Shown here: in pieces, positions 17,473-25,183 of the stretch
How positions within the stretch are numbered: position 1 is the first letter of the stretch
Layout of the letters: each line of letters begins with the position of its first letter
Assembly (NCBI RefSeq): GCF_002368035.1
Contig: NZ_AP018222.1
Span: forward strand, 744,001-808,000
Length of the DNA: 64,000 nt
Reading direction: 5' to 3'
Source: Nostoc linckia NIES-25
GTDB taxonomy: Bacteria; Cyanobacteriota; Cyanobacteriia; Cyanobacteriales; Nostocaceae
Made by a program: the position numbers and the translations under genes
The notes under the pieces: model-generated
Told to the model about the DNA's origin: nothing
The model's database searches: none
The model's input: the letters and a program-made list of their open reading frames with translations, nothing else

Positions 17473-17940
17473 CTAATCTAGAAAACCCATGAGGTTTGCA
17501 GAATCGTCTATATCATTTGATGCTACTGGACGGTTACCAAATACTGAATAGCTTTCAGCTACTACTAATGAACTTGAGCTAACTGGACGAACACCAGAGA
17601 GATTAATACTTTCAACTACTTTGAATGTATTAGCACCAATTGGACGAATACCCATTGCGTTATAGGTTTCTACAACTTCTAAGCTACTGGTACTAACAGG
17701 ACGAATTCCAGAAATTGAAAGTTTTTCAGCAACTTCCAAGTCGCTGCTACCTATGGGACGAACTCCAGCAACAGTGAGTGTTCCACGAGTTTCTGGTGCT
17801 GACTGTTCGCTAGCTTGCTCGACTCGATCTTTATTCACGCTCTCGCCTTGGTGATTTTCAACTTCCACTGTAGTTTCCCCTTTCAGTTTTGCGTACTTCT
17901 GCCGAGGATTAATCGCCTTAGCACCACTGCTAATAGCCAT
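17473..17940 (-). CDS. Cyanobacterial protein with 19-residue GxRPxxSxxLEVxE repeats
   Basis: 155 residues from ATG 17940 (MAISSGAKAINPRQKYAKLK). The frame is open 24 codons further upstream, but the ATG at 17940 fits better. After a charged N-terminal ~65 residues come four and a half tandem 19-residue repeats: GVRPIGSSDLEVAEKLSIS, GIRPVSTSSLEVVETYNAM, GIRPIGANTFKVVESINLS, GVRPVSSSSLVVAESYSVF, then GNRPVASND. The repeats alternate beta-prone and polar residues, suggesting a short solenoid or a binding repeat. No signal peptide. I do not recognise a named function. Followed by a strong terminator; a single-gene unit. Confidence 0.75.
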   Translation of the reverse strand: MAISSGAKAINPRQKYAKLKGETTVEVENHQGESVNKDRVEQASEQSAPETRGTLTVAGVRPIGSSDLEVAEKLSISGIRPVSTSSLEVVETYNAMGIRPIGANTFKVVESINLSGVRPVSSSSLVVAESYSVFGNRPVASNDIDDSANLMGFLD

Positions 17941-18188
17941 AACTAAACACCTCTGGTTTATTAATTGAATTTTACAATAATTAAGGAAAGATGAATTTTT
18001 CCTATGTATCAAAGTTTAACCTTAAAAATCCTCACATAGATATAAAAATCTTTAAAACTTACACATAAGTAAATCGGAATAGTAAAACTTTGTAAAGGAT
18101 TATTGCTATTTTGTGGCTTAATTACCGAGCTACAATATATAGGGCGTGAAATCGTCACAATTAGGCAGGGTATTTTCAGCAAAACTGT

Positions 18189-20186
18189 ATGACAGAATTT
18201 TGTCTTCAAGCTCCCTTTAGTCCGACAGGCGATCAACCGCAAGCGATCGCCCAACTCAGTGCTAGTATCAAAGCTGGCAATCATTATCAAACTTTACTAG
18301 GTGCCACGGGAACAGGCAAGACATTTTCAGTAGCAGCAGTAATTGAAAAAATTGGCAAGCCTACTTTAGTCTTGGCGCACAACAAAACCTTAGCTGCACA
18401 ACTTTGTAACGAACTACGAGAATTCTTTCCCAACAACGCAGTCGAGTATTTTGTCAGCTACTACGATTATTATCAGCCGGAAGCATATATTCCCGTCACC
18501 GATACTTATATTGAAAAAACAGCGGCAATTAATGATGAAATAGATATGTTGCGGCATTCAGCGACGCGATCGCTTTTTGAACGCCGTGATGTTATCGTCG
18601 TTGCTTCCATCAGTTGCATTTACGGTTTAGGAATCCCATCAGAATATCTCAAAGCTGCCATCCCTCTCCAGATAGGTATGGAAGTAAATCAACGTCAAAT
18701 TTTACGGGATTTGACAAATGTTCAATATAGCCGTAATGACATAGAAATGGGACGGGGAAAATTTCGCGTCCGGGGTGATGTTTTAGAAATTGGCCCGGCT
18801 TACGAAGACCGGATTATTCGCGTCGAATTTTTTGGCGATGAAATAGATGCGATTCGTTATATTGACCCAGTAACCGGGGAAATTATTAAAAGTTTAGAAG
18901 CCGTAAATGTTTATCCTGCGCGTCACTTTGTCACCCCAGAAGAACGGCTAGAAATAGCTTGTCAAGACATCGCCGCAGAATTAAAACAGCAAAAAACCGA
19001 CTTAGAACAAGCCGGAAAATTATTAGAAGCGCAACGCATAGATCAGCGGACACGTTACGACTTAGAAATGCTGCGGGAAGTTGGTTATTGTAATGGCGTC
19101 GAGAACTATTCCCGTCACTTAGCAGGAAGACAAGCTGGCGAACCACCAGAATGTTTAATTGATTATTTTCCTAAAGATTGGTTGTTAGTTATTGACGAAT
19201 CTCACGTGACCGTCCCTCAAATTCGGGGTATGTATAACGGCGACCAAGCAAGAAAAAAAGTTTTAATCGAACACGGATTTCGGCTTCCTAGTGCTGCTGA
19301 TAATCGTCCTTTGAAAGCAGAAGAATTCTGGCAAAAAGTAAATCAGTGTATCTTTGTTTCCGCAACTCCAGGAAATTGGGAATTAGAAGTTTCTGAAGGT
19401 CATATAGTAGAACAAGTAATTCGACCAACTGGGGTAATTGACCCAGAAATTTCTGTGCGTCCGACGGAAGGACAAATTGATGATTTATTAGGAGAAATTA
19501 AAGACAGAGTAGACCGCCACGAACGAGTGCTGATTACCACATTAACTAAGCGCATGGCGGAAGATTTAACAGAATACTTGGAAGACCACAGTATTCGAGT
19601 GCGGTATTTACATTCTGAGATTAATTCAATTGAGCGAATTGAAATTTTGCAGAACTTACGCGAAGGTAACTTCGATGTTTTGGTGGGAGTAAACTTGCTG
19701 CGGGAAGGTTTGGATTTACCAGAAGTTTCCTTAGTAGTAATTATGGACGCAGACAAAGAAGGTTTCTTGCGAGCCGAACGTTCTCTAATTCAAACTATTG
19801 GTAGAGCTGCGCGTCACGTCAAAGGACAAGCAATTTTATATGCTGATAATCTTACCGATAGCATGATTAAAGCCATTGATGAAACAGATAGGCGGCGCGG
19901 GATTCAAACGGCACATAACAAACTGCATGGAATTACACCACAGCCGATTGTGAAAAAATCTAGTAATGCGATTTTGTCATTTTTAGATGTATCTCGACGG
20001 TTGAATGCAACTGACTTAAAAGTCGTAGATGAACATCTCGATGAACTACCTTTAGAACAAATTCCAGAATTGATTACTTTGTTAGAAACACAGATGAAAG
20101 AAGCGGCAAAAAAACTCGAATTTGAGGAAGCCGCAAAACTGCGCGATCGCATTAAACATTTGCGGGATAAAATGCTAGGACGTTAG
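18189..20186 (+). CDS. uvrB: Excinuclease ABC subunit B
   Basis: 665 residues, full length for UvrB, the damage-verifying helicase-like subunit of UvrABC nucleotide excision repair. Seen: Walker A GATGTGKTFS (near residue 38), the beta-hairpin YYDYYQPEAYIPVTDTYIEK, motif II VIDESHVTVPQI, motif V/VI (GVNLLREGLDLPEVSLV; QTIGRAARHVKG) and the C-terminal UVR domain (LETQMKEAAKKLEFEEAAKL). ATG 18189 matches the family start. Important for a light-exposed cyanobacterium. Divergent from the repeat-protein gene at 17940. Confidence 0.98.
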   Translation: MTEFCLQAPFSPTGDQPQAIAQLSASIKAGNHYQTLLGATGTGKTFSVAAVIEKIGKPTLVLAHNKTLAAQLCNELREFFPNNAVEYFVSYYDYYQPEAYIPVTDTYIEKTAAINDEIDMLRHSATRSLFERRDVIVVASISCIYGLGIPSEYLKAAIPLQIGMEVNQRQILRDLTNVQYSRNDIEMGRGKFRVRGDVLEIGPAYEDRIIRVEFFGDEIDAIRYIDPVTGEIIKSLEAVNVYPARHFVTPEERLEIACQDIAAELKQQKTDLEQAGKLLEAQRIDQRTRYDLEMLREVGYCNGVENYSRHLAGRQAGEPPECLIDYFPKDWLLVIDESHVTVPQIRGMYNGDQARKKVLIEHGFRLPSAADNRPLKAEEFWQKVNQCIFVSATPGNWELEVSEGHIVEQVIRPTGVIDPEISVRPTEGQIDDLLGEIKDRVDRHERVLITTLTKRMAEDLTEYLEDHSIRVRYLHSEINSIERIEILQNLREGNFDVLVGVNLLREGLDLPEVSLVVIMDADKEGFLRAERSLIQTIGRAARHVKGQAILYADNLTDSMIKAIDETDRRRGIQTAHNKLHGITPQPIVKKSSNAILSFLDVSRRLNATDLKVVDEHLDELPLEQIPELITLLETQMKEAAKKLEFEEAAKLRDRIKHLRDKMLGR

Positions 20187-20207
20187 TACTTATTCAGGAT
20201 AGCAATT

Positions 20208-20227
20208 AAGAGAACGCTCTTTTTTTG
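20208..20227 (+). terminator. uvrB terminator (AAGAG-AACG-CTCTT plus T-run)
   Basis: Short 5-bp hairpin with an AACG tetraloop followed by seven T residues, 21 nt past the uvrB stop. The same hairpin core recurs at 21064-21090. Confidence 0.65.
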
Positions 20228-20347
20228 CTACCTTAAATAAGGTGAATTATTCATCGATTGCTTAAAGCTGTAAAAGTTCATGTGAGAAAAAATCCCTGCC
20301 ATGACTTACCAGACAATTGCCAGCAGAATAACCTCTCAGGAAAAATC

Positions 20348-20578
20348 ATGGCTATTGATGCAGAAATTTTACAAACAATAGAGCAAATGCCAGATTCACT
20401 TAAACAAGAACTATTGCATTATGCTAAATATTTAGTTGAGAATTATTCAAAGAGCGTTTATCAGGAAAGTTCAGCACAGCAAAAGCGTCGTTCTGGAATT
20501 TTACAAGGAACTTTTGTTTTACCTTTGCCTGATGACTTTGATGAACCTCTTGAAGTTTTCCAGGAATATATGGAATGA
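20348..20578 (+). CDS. DUF2281/VapB-type antitoxin
   Basis: 76 residues: MAIDAEILQTIEQMPDSLKQ begins a short helical domain, and the C-terminus RRSGILQGTFVLPLPDDFDE plus PLEVFQEYME is the signature of DUF2281 antitoxins found with PIN toxins in cyanobacteria. The ATG at 20348 follows CTCAGGAAAAATC; a longer frame from 20258 is not credible. Its stop overlaps the toxin start (ATGA at 20575-20578), the usual translational coupling of such pairs. The toxin is broken, so this may be an orphan antitoxin. Confidence 0.88.
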   Translation: MAIDAEILQTIEQMPDSLKQELLHYAKYLVENYSKSVYQESSAQQKRRSGILQGTFVLPLPDDFDEPLEVFQEYME

Positions 20579-21054
20579 GTGCTTTCTTGTTAGATACTCA
20601 TGCCTTTATCTGGCTGACTGAAAATGACTCCAGCCTTTCAGATAATCAGGACTTACACAAAAGATAACGAAAGTAGGGGTAATTCATGAATTACCCCTAC
20701 GCAAGAATAAGGTTTTCAGTCAGATATCGCGTAAGTCCTGATAATCTAAGGATGGCAATCGACAATGCAGATCTCGTTTATCTCAGCATCGCTAGTTTGT
20801 GGGAAATTGCCATCAAGTTGAACCTTGGTAAATTATCGCTACAACGAAGCTATGAAACAATAGGTTCTGCAATTGACGCTTCCGATATCCTCATACTTAC
20901 GGTATCTTTTGCCGATACGGTTCAAGTTCGGAATCTCCCGCTACATCATGGCGATCCATTTGACCGGATGTTGATTGCACAGGCAATCAATCATTCGTTA
21001 ATTATAATTAGCAGGGATAAAAAATTTGATGCTTATTCTGTTCAGAGAATGTAG
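20575..21054 (+). pseudogene. PIN-domain (VapC-type) toxin split by a MITE
   Basis: The 5' part encodes MSAFLLDTHAFIWLTENDSS followed by LSDN (first PIN aspartate in LLDTHAFIWL). It is then interrupted by a 92-bp insert with in-frame stops at 20665, 20674 and 20680. The same frame resumes with NLRMAIDNADLVYLSIASLW and contains the later PIN residues (E in SLWEIAIK; D in HHGDPFDRMLIAQA; SRDKKFDAY). Removing the insert and one copy of the 7-bp duplication restores an uninterrupted protein of about 126 residues, normal for these RNases. As it stands the toxin cannot be made whole; a fragment could start at ATG 20686. Confidence 0.9.
20648..20739. mobile_element. 92-bp MITE inserted in the toxin gene
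   Basis: Ends are AGGACTTACAC...GCGTAAGTCCT (imperfect inverted repeats). A 7-bp target duplication GATAATC flanks it (20641-20647 and 20740-20746). The interior holds a perfect 28-bp palindrome (20673-20700). The insert plus duplication is 99 bp, so the frame is kept but stops are added. AGGACTTACGC-type ends recur as scattered repeats in cyanobacteria, from general knowledge. Confidence 0.9.
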
Positions 21055-21063
21055 GAATAGTTA

Positions 21064-21090
21064 TACCAAAAGAGAACGCTCTTTTTTGGC
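21064..21090. terminator. Hairpin terminator after the toxin pseudogene
   Basis: CAAAAGAG-AACG-CTCTTTTTTG: a 7-8 bp stem with AACG loop and T-run, symmetric enough to work on both strands. It shares its core with the uvrB terminator at 20208. Confidence 0.65.
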
Positions 21091-21126
21091 TATTCTAGAA
21101 AAATAAATCATTTCCCGATCGCACCG

Positions 21127-21204
21127 ATGGTTGCTTTACCCGATCGCATTTTAATGAGTGCTGAACAATATCTCGTTTGGGAACCCACCCAAGAGCAACG
21201 CTAC
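21127..21204 (+). pseudogene. N-terminal fragment of an Uma2 family gene
   Basis: ATG 21127 encodes MVALPDRILMSAEQYLVWEP then TQEQRY, a typical Uma2 family N-terminus. After about 26 codons the resemblance ends (SEQEPGKNLG...) and the frame stops at 21279. The rest of the Uma2 gene is absent; the following DNA belongs to a different gene in another frame. Confidence 0.7.
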
Positions 21205-21845
21205 AGCGAACAGGAACCTGGCAAAAATCTTGGCATACAGATGACACAGAAGAGGACTATACAGACAAAGATCAATTAGAATCAATTCTCTCTAATACTG
21301 CTTTTTATCGTACTTTTTGGGATGAGATTGCAAGTTTGCGAGTATTGAATAAACTCAGCGTGCTAGACCCGAAAGCCAAGAAAACTCTGAAAAGACATAT
21401 TTATGTTGGTGTAATAGCGTGTCTCGAAACTTACCTATCCGATGCGTTTATAAATACGGTTTTGTCGAACAAAAAATATTTTAGTTCTTTTTTTACTTCA
21501 TTCAAAGACTTTAAAGAACAAAAACTTGGGATGAACGAACTTCTTGACGTTGCTAACAAAGCAGAAGAAATAGCCAAAAAGGCAATGCTAGAAGTCCTGT
21601 ACCATAACTTACCTAAAGTTAGTAAGATGTACGAAACAACGCTTAATATCGTTTTACCAAATTTCTCTGAAATTCAAAAAGCTGTATCAATACGGCACGA
21701 TTTAGTACATAGAAATGGAAAGACAAAAGATGGTAAAGAGATTATTATTGATGACATAATTGTTGATGATATTATCTCTAAAGTTGAAAGCTTCATTAGT
21801 GAAATTGACCAAAAGTTGAACAACAAAGATAACCATAACGTTTAA
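21177..21845 (+). CDS. HEPN-like hypothetical protein, 5' end probably lost
   Basis: Up to 222 residues. The C-terminal helical part contains SIRHDLVHRNGK, matching the Rx4H motif of HEPN ribonucleases and toxins (about residue 180), within a four-helix pattern (RHIYVGVIACLETYLSDAFI upstream). The only start covering the frame is a TTG at 21177 with no ribosome binding site, and the first ~20 codons lie on DNA that reads as an Uma2 fragment in another frame. I infer that a deletion joined the two genes and removed the native start. RNase function is inferred from the motif only; whether it is expressed is unclear. Confidence 0.55.
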   Translation: MGTHPRATLQRTGTWQKSWHTDDTEEDYTDKDQLESILSNTAFYRTFWDEIASLRVLNKLSVLDPKAKKTLKRHIYVGVIACLETYLSDAFINTVLSNKKYFSSFFTSFKDFKEQKLGMNELLDVANKAEEIAKKAMLEVLYHNLPKVSKMYETTLNIVLPNFSEIQKAVSIRHDLVHRNGKTKDGKEIIIDDIIVDDIISKVESFISEIDQKLNNKDNHNV

Positions 21846-21865
21846 TTTATCTACTGTTGAGCAAA

Positions 21866-22486
21866 TCAATACCATCCTCGCAACTTTTTATGTACCTGTG
21901 CCAAATACCACATATAATCATCAATTTTGTAATTATCAGCAGCTTTAACTATATATTCCTTAGCCAAATCCAGATTATTCTCAGCTTCGTAATATAATCC
22001 CAAATAAAGATGACTGTAAAAATTTCCATTTATCCCTTCAGATATACCAACATTTAAAACATCATCTGGCGTACAATCTCCTGCATACAAATCGTACACG
22101 CACCGCATTACACGCCGGGGGTCATTTTTCAAAGTTAGTAAAGAATTACGTGCCTCTTCAACACCTGACAAACGAGCTATGCAGAGATATCGCCATACTG
22201 TTTCTTCCACATCTTGAGCATTCACAGTCAAATCTATTTCAAACTGTTGAGCGCCTTCAGCAAATCTTTCTGCATAATAGTACGATAATCCACGTTGCCA
22301 GAGGTAGGGTTTGATACGGTGGTCTAATTGCTCTGCCTTATCAAAATCTTCAATAGATTCATCAATTTTCGCTAACTGAAACTTAACCATGCCTCGGCGA
22401 ATATAAGCATTGGGATTTTGAGGTTGATTGCGAATGGTTTCGTTCCACCGCTGGAGTTGATTTTCTAATGAATTTGAAAAAAACAT
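21866..22486 (-). CDS. Tetratricopeptide repeat protein
   Basis: About 206 residues. TPR-type helices are clear in the first half: LENQLQRWNETIRNQPQNPN, AYIRRGMVKFQLAKIDESIE, DFDKAEQLDHRIKPYLWQRG and LSYYYAERFAEGAQQFEIDL. A final TPR-like pair (HLYLGLYYEAENNLDLAKEY) follows. No signal peptide; probably a cytoplasmic scaffold of a type common in cyanobacteria and plants. The frame extends to an ATG at 22537; I prefer ATG 22486 (MFFSNSLENQL), where the homologous-looking part begins. Divergent from the SDR gene. Partner unknown. Confidence 0.8.
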   Translation of the reverse strand: MFFSNSLENQLQRWNETIRNQPQNPNAYIRRGMVKFQLAKIDESIEDFDKAEQLDHRIKPYLWQRGLSYYYAERFAEGAQQFEIDLTVNAQDVEETVWRYLCIARLSGVEEARNSLLTLKNDPRRVMRCVYDLYAGDCTPDDVLNVGISEGINGNFYSHLYLGLYYEAENNLDLAKEYIVKAADNYKIDDYMWYLAQVHKKLRGWY

Positions 22487-22631
22487 GAATTTGTCAGTGG
22501 GTTGGAATGCTCTGAATGGTTTAGGGATGGCAATCATCTAGATTACGACAAAAGGCGATCGCATTGGACACCTGCAAGATAAACTCTAATGATTATTGAG
22601 AGCTTGAAAATAAAAAATCACTATAATTTAA

Positions 22632-23399
22632 ATGAGCGAACGCTGGACACTCACAGGAAAGAAAGCGCTGATTACAGGTGCAACCAAAGGCATTGGACTA
22701 GCTGTTGCCAATGAGTTTTTATCTTTAGGCGCAGAAGTAATAATTGTGGCACGGAATTCTGAAGATATAGAGCGACAAGTAAGTATTTGGCAACAGGCTG
22801 GATTACCTGCATCTGGGATAACAGCGGATGTTGCAACCTCTGATGGTCGTCAACTCATCTTTGAGCAGGTTAGCAAAACCTGGGATAAATTAGATATTCT
22901 GATCAATAATGTTGGAACAAATATTAGTAAAAAACTCGTAGATTATACGTTAACTGAGTATCAATTCATCATCCAAACAAATCAGATATCAATTTTTGAA
23001 ATGTGCCGTCTGTTTTACCCTTTGCTGCAAAATAGCAAAAACGGCAGCATTGTTAATATCAGTTCTGTGGCCGGTTTAGTCTCGAATCGTACAGGCGCTC
23101 CTTATGGTATGACTAAAGCGGCTATAAATCAACTAACGCGATCGCTATCAGTTGAATGGGCTTCAGATAGTATTAGAGTAAATACTGTAGCACCTTGGGC
23201 TATTCGCACGCCTCTAACGGAGTCTGTACTCGATAACCAAGATTTTCTCAAATTAGTTCTATCCCAAACACCTATGGGAAGAGTTGGTGAACCAGAAGAA
23301 GTAGCAGGTATAGTGGCATTTCTTTGTATGCCTGTGGCATCTTTCATCACTGGACAATGTATCACCGTTGATGGCGGATTTTTAGCTTTCGGATTTTAA
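22632..23399 (+). CDS. SDR family oxidoreductase (tropinone-reductase-like)
   Basis: 255 residues, classical short-chain dehydrogenase. NAD(P)-binding TGATKGIGLAVA (TGxxxGxG, about residue 15), NNVGTN (NNAG-like), catalytic Ser in NISSVAGLVSNR, Tyr and Lys in YGMTKAAINQ and the C-terminal ITVDGGFLAFGF. The subgroup resembles plant tropinone reductases and their bacterial relatives; the substrate is unknown. The Arg in ARNSEDIE after strand 2 suggests NADP preference (inference). ATG 22632. Followed by the rhomboid gene after 92 nt on the same strand. Confidence 0.9.
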   Translation: MSERWTLTGKKALITGATKGIGLAVANEFLSLGAEVIIVARNSEDIERQVSIWQQAGLPASGITADVATSDGRQLIFEQVSKTWDKLDILINNVGTNISKKLVDYTLTEYQFIIQTNQISIFEMCRLFYPLLQNSKNGSIVNISSVAGLVSNRTGAPYGMTKAAINQLTRSLSVEWASDSIRVNTVAPWAIRTPLTESVLDNQDFLKLVLSQTPMGRVGEPEEVAGIVAFLCMPVASFITGQCITVDGGFLAFGF

Positions 23400-23491
23400 A
23401 TCTCAAAGCGAGATCTATCCACGAGGTAGAAGAAACTACTTGCACAATTCAGTAATGTAGAGTTTGTGTCTTCAAGTCAGGAAAAACGCCC

Positions 23492-24208
23492 GTGGTTCCA
23501 ATTAGAGATAATAATCCTACAAAAATTACCCCTTATGTGACTTATGGACTGGTTGCTGCCAACGTCCTTGCATTTATTTATGAATCAAGCCTTCCCCCAC
23601 AAGCATTAAATGGGTTTTTACACCTTGCAGCCGTAGTTCCTCGCGAACTCAGCTTAAGTTTTGCTGGTATTTCCGTACATCAACCAGTGCCAGAGTGGGC
23701 AACTTTGATTACCTCACAATTTTTGCACGGCGGTTTATTGCACCTAGCCGGGAATATGTTGTTTCTCTGGATTTTTGGTAATAACGTTGAAGATAAATTA
23801 GGTCATGCTAAATTTTTATTGTTTTATTTATCTTGCGGCGTTTTAGCATCATTGACCCAGTGGTACTTCGGTCAAGATTCTAGCATTCCTTCATTGGGTG
23901 CGAGTGGTGCGATCGCAGGTGTTATGGGAGCGTATATTCTTCGTTTTCCCAAAGCTGAAGTTATTGGCGTTGTACCCTTAGGATTTTTCTTCCCGACTTT
24001 CCGCGTTCCTGCATACTTCTTTTTGGGATTTTGGTTTCTCGAACAAGCTTTCTACGGACTTGTCAGCCTTGAAACACCCACCAACATCGGTATGGAAAGC
24101 GGCGGTATTGCCTACTGGGCCCATGCAGGCGGCTTTATCTTCGGGGCAATTCTTGGGCCGCTCTTGGGTTTATTTAGTGATAAATCCCCAGAAGAGTCTT
24201 GGTCATAG
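23492..24208 (+). CDS. Rhomboid family intramembrane serine protease (copy 1)
   Basis: 238 residues with about six or seven membrane segments. Catalytic Ser in SLGASGAIAGVMGAY (GxSG, near residue 140) and catalytic His in IAYWAHAGGFIFGAI. The HGGLLHLAGNMLFLWIFGNN segment supplies the conserved His/Asn of the L1/helix 2 region. Start is GTG 23492, with CAGGAAA seven to eight bases upstream. A paralogue follows at 24411, and the start contexts are alike. Substrates unknown. A strong terminator at 24238 separates the two. Confidence 0.93.
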   Translation: MVPIRDNNPTKITPYVTYGLVAANVLAFIYESSLPPQALNGFLHLAAVVPRELSLSFAGISVHQPVPEWATLITSQFLHGGLLHLAGNMLFLWIFGNNVEDKLGHAKFLLFYLSCGVLASLTQWYFGQDSSIPSLGASGAIAGVMGAYILRFPKAEVIGVVPLGFFFPTFRVPAYFFLGFWFLEQAFYGLVSLETPTNIGMESGGIAYWAHAGGFIFGAILGPLLGLFSDKSPEESWS

Positions 24209-24237
24209 AAGTTTACAAGAATTTTATTTTTAAGCGA

Positions 24238-24264
24238 ATCCCACCCTTTAAAGGGTGGGATTTT
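24238..24264 (+). terminator. Rho-independent terminator after rhomboid copy 1
   Basis: A perfect 12-bp palindromic arm pair (ATCCCACCCTTT/AAAGGGTGGGAT) with four T residues after it, 30 nt past the stop. Confidence 0.85.
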
Positions 24265-24410
24265 GCAGTATTTATCATTAGTGATTTAGGCTTCAGGTGA
24301 AACAGTATTTAGATCTGCGACAGTTTACTCTGAGTTAAAATACTTAAACTCAACAACTGTGGGTAATACAAGCTATATTGCAGTTAGTCAATAATTTAGG
24401 AAAAACACCT

Positions 24411-25082
24411 GTGTTTCCCCTCTACGATGAAAATCCCACGCGTATTACCCCATATTTGACCTATGGGTTAATTGGCATGAACATTTTAGTTTTTCTTCAC
24501 GAGGTGACCCTGCCCAATGCACAATTGAATCAATTTTTAAGTCAGTATGCAGTAGTCCCTCAACAGTTAACCACCAATTTATCTGGGGAATGGATAACTT
24601 TATTTACGTCGCAATTCTTACACGGCGGATGGTGGCACTTAATCTCAAATATGGTGTTTCTCTGGATTTTTGGCAACAATATTGAAGATCGTTTAGGTCA
24701 TTTTAAATATTTAATTTTTTATTTGACATGTGGTGCTTTAGCCGCATTGTGCCAATGGTTTATTAGCATCAATTCTGATATTCCTTCATTGGGCGCAAGT
24801 GGTTCAATTTCTGGAGTTTTAGGTGCGTACATTATTCGCTTTCCCCAAGCTAGAGTGATGACTTTAGTCTTTTTAGGGATTTTCATCACCACCATCCGAG
24901 TTCCAGCATTAGTAATAATTGGACTTTTCTTTGTACAAAACGTGATATCCGGTCTTGCAAGTCTGCAAGTCGCCGCTCGTATGAGTGTGGAAACTGGTGG
25001 AGTTGCCTACTGGGCACACATCGGTGGTTTTGTTTTTGGAATGATTCTTGCTCCCCTATTTGGGTTGTTTAGACGGGATTAA
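24411..25082 (+). CDS. Rhomboid family intramembrane serine protease (copy 2)
   Basis: 223 residues from GTG 24411 (VFPLYDENPTRITPYLTYGL). Catalytic motifs as in copy 1: SLGASGSISGVLGAY and VAYWAHIGGFVFGM, with HGGWWHLISNMVFLWIFGNN. GTG 24411 is preceded by TAGGAAAAACACCT, nearly the same as the CAGGAAAAACGCCC before copy 1, so I reject the in-frame TTG at 24378. About half the residues agree with copy 1 by eye, so this is an old tandem duplication. Own promoter likely, since a terminator lies between. Confidence 0.92.
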   Translation: MFPLYDENPTRITPYLTYGLIGMNILVFLHEVTLPNAQLNQFLSQYAVVPQQLTTNLSGEWITLFTSQFLHGGWWHLISNMVFLWIFGNNIEDRLGHFKYLIFYLTCGALAALCQWFISINSDIPSLGASGSISGVLGAYIIRFPQARVMTLVFLGIFITTIRVPALVIIGLFFVQNVISGLASLQVAARMSVETGGVAYWAHIGGFVFGMILAPLFGLFRRD

Positions 25083-25129
25083 TGGGCATTGGGCATTAAG
25101 AGTTAATACTTAGGAGTTAGGAGTTCAAA

Positions 25130-25176
25130 GTTATCCTCCCCATCTCCCCATCTCCCCATCTCCCCATCTCCCCCAG
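25130..25176. repeat. CTCCCCAT tandem repeat
   Basis: Four or five copies of the octamer CTCCCCAT, preceded by GGGCATT and GGAGTT units (25084-25125), between the rhomboid gene and the convergent EPS gene. Confidence 0.9.
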
Positions 25177-25183
25177 TCCCCAT

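Noticed and set aside
20686..21054. Independent 122-residue gene
   Set aside because: Its first codons come from the MITE; the remainder is the 3' part of the PIN toxin in the original frame.
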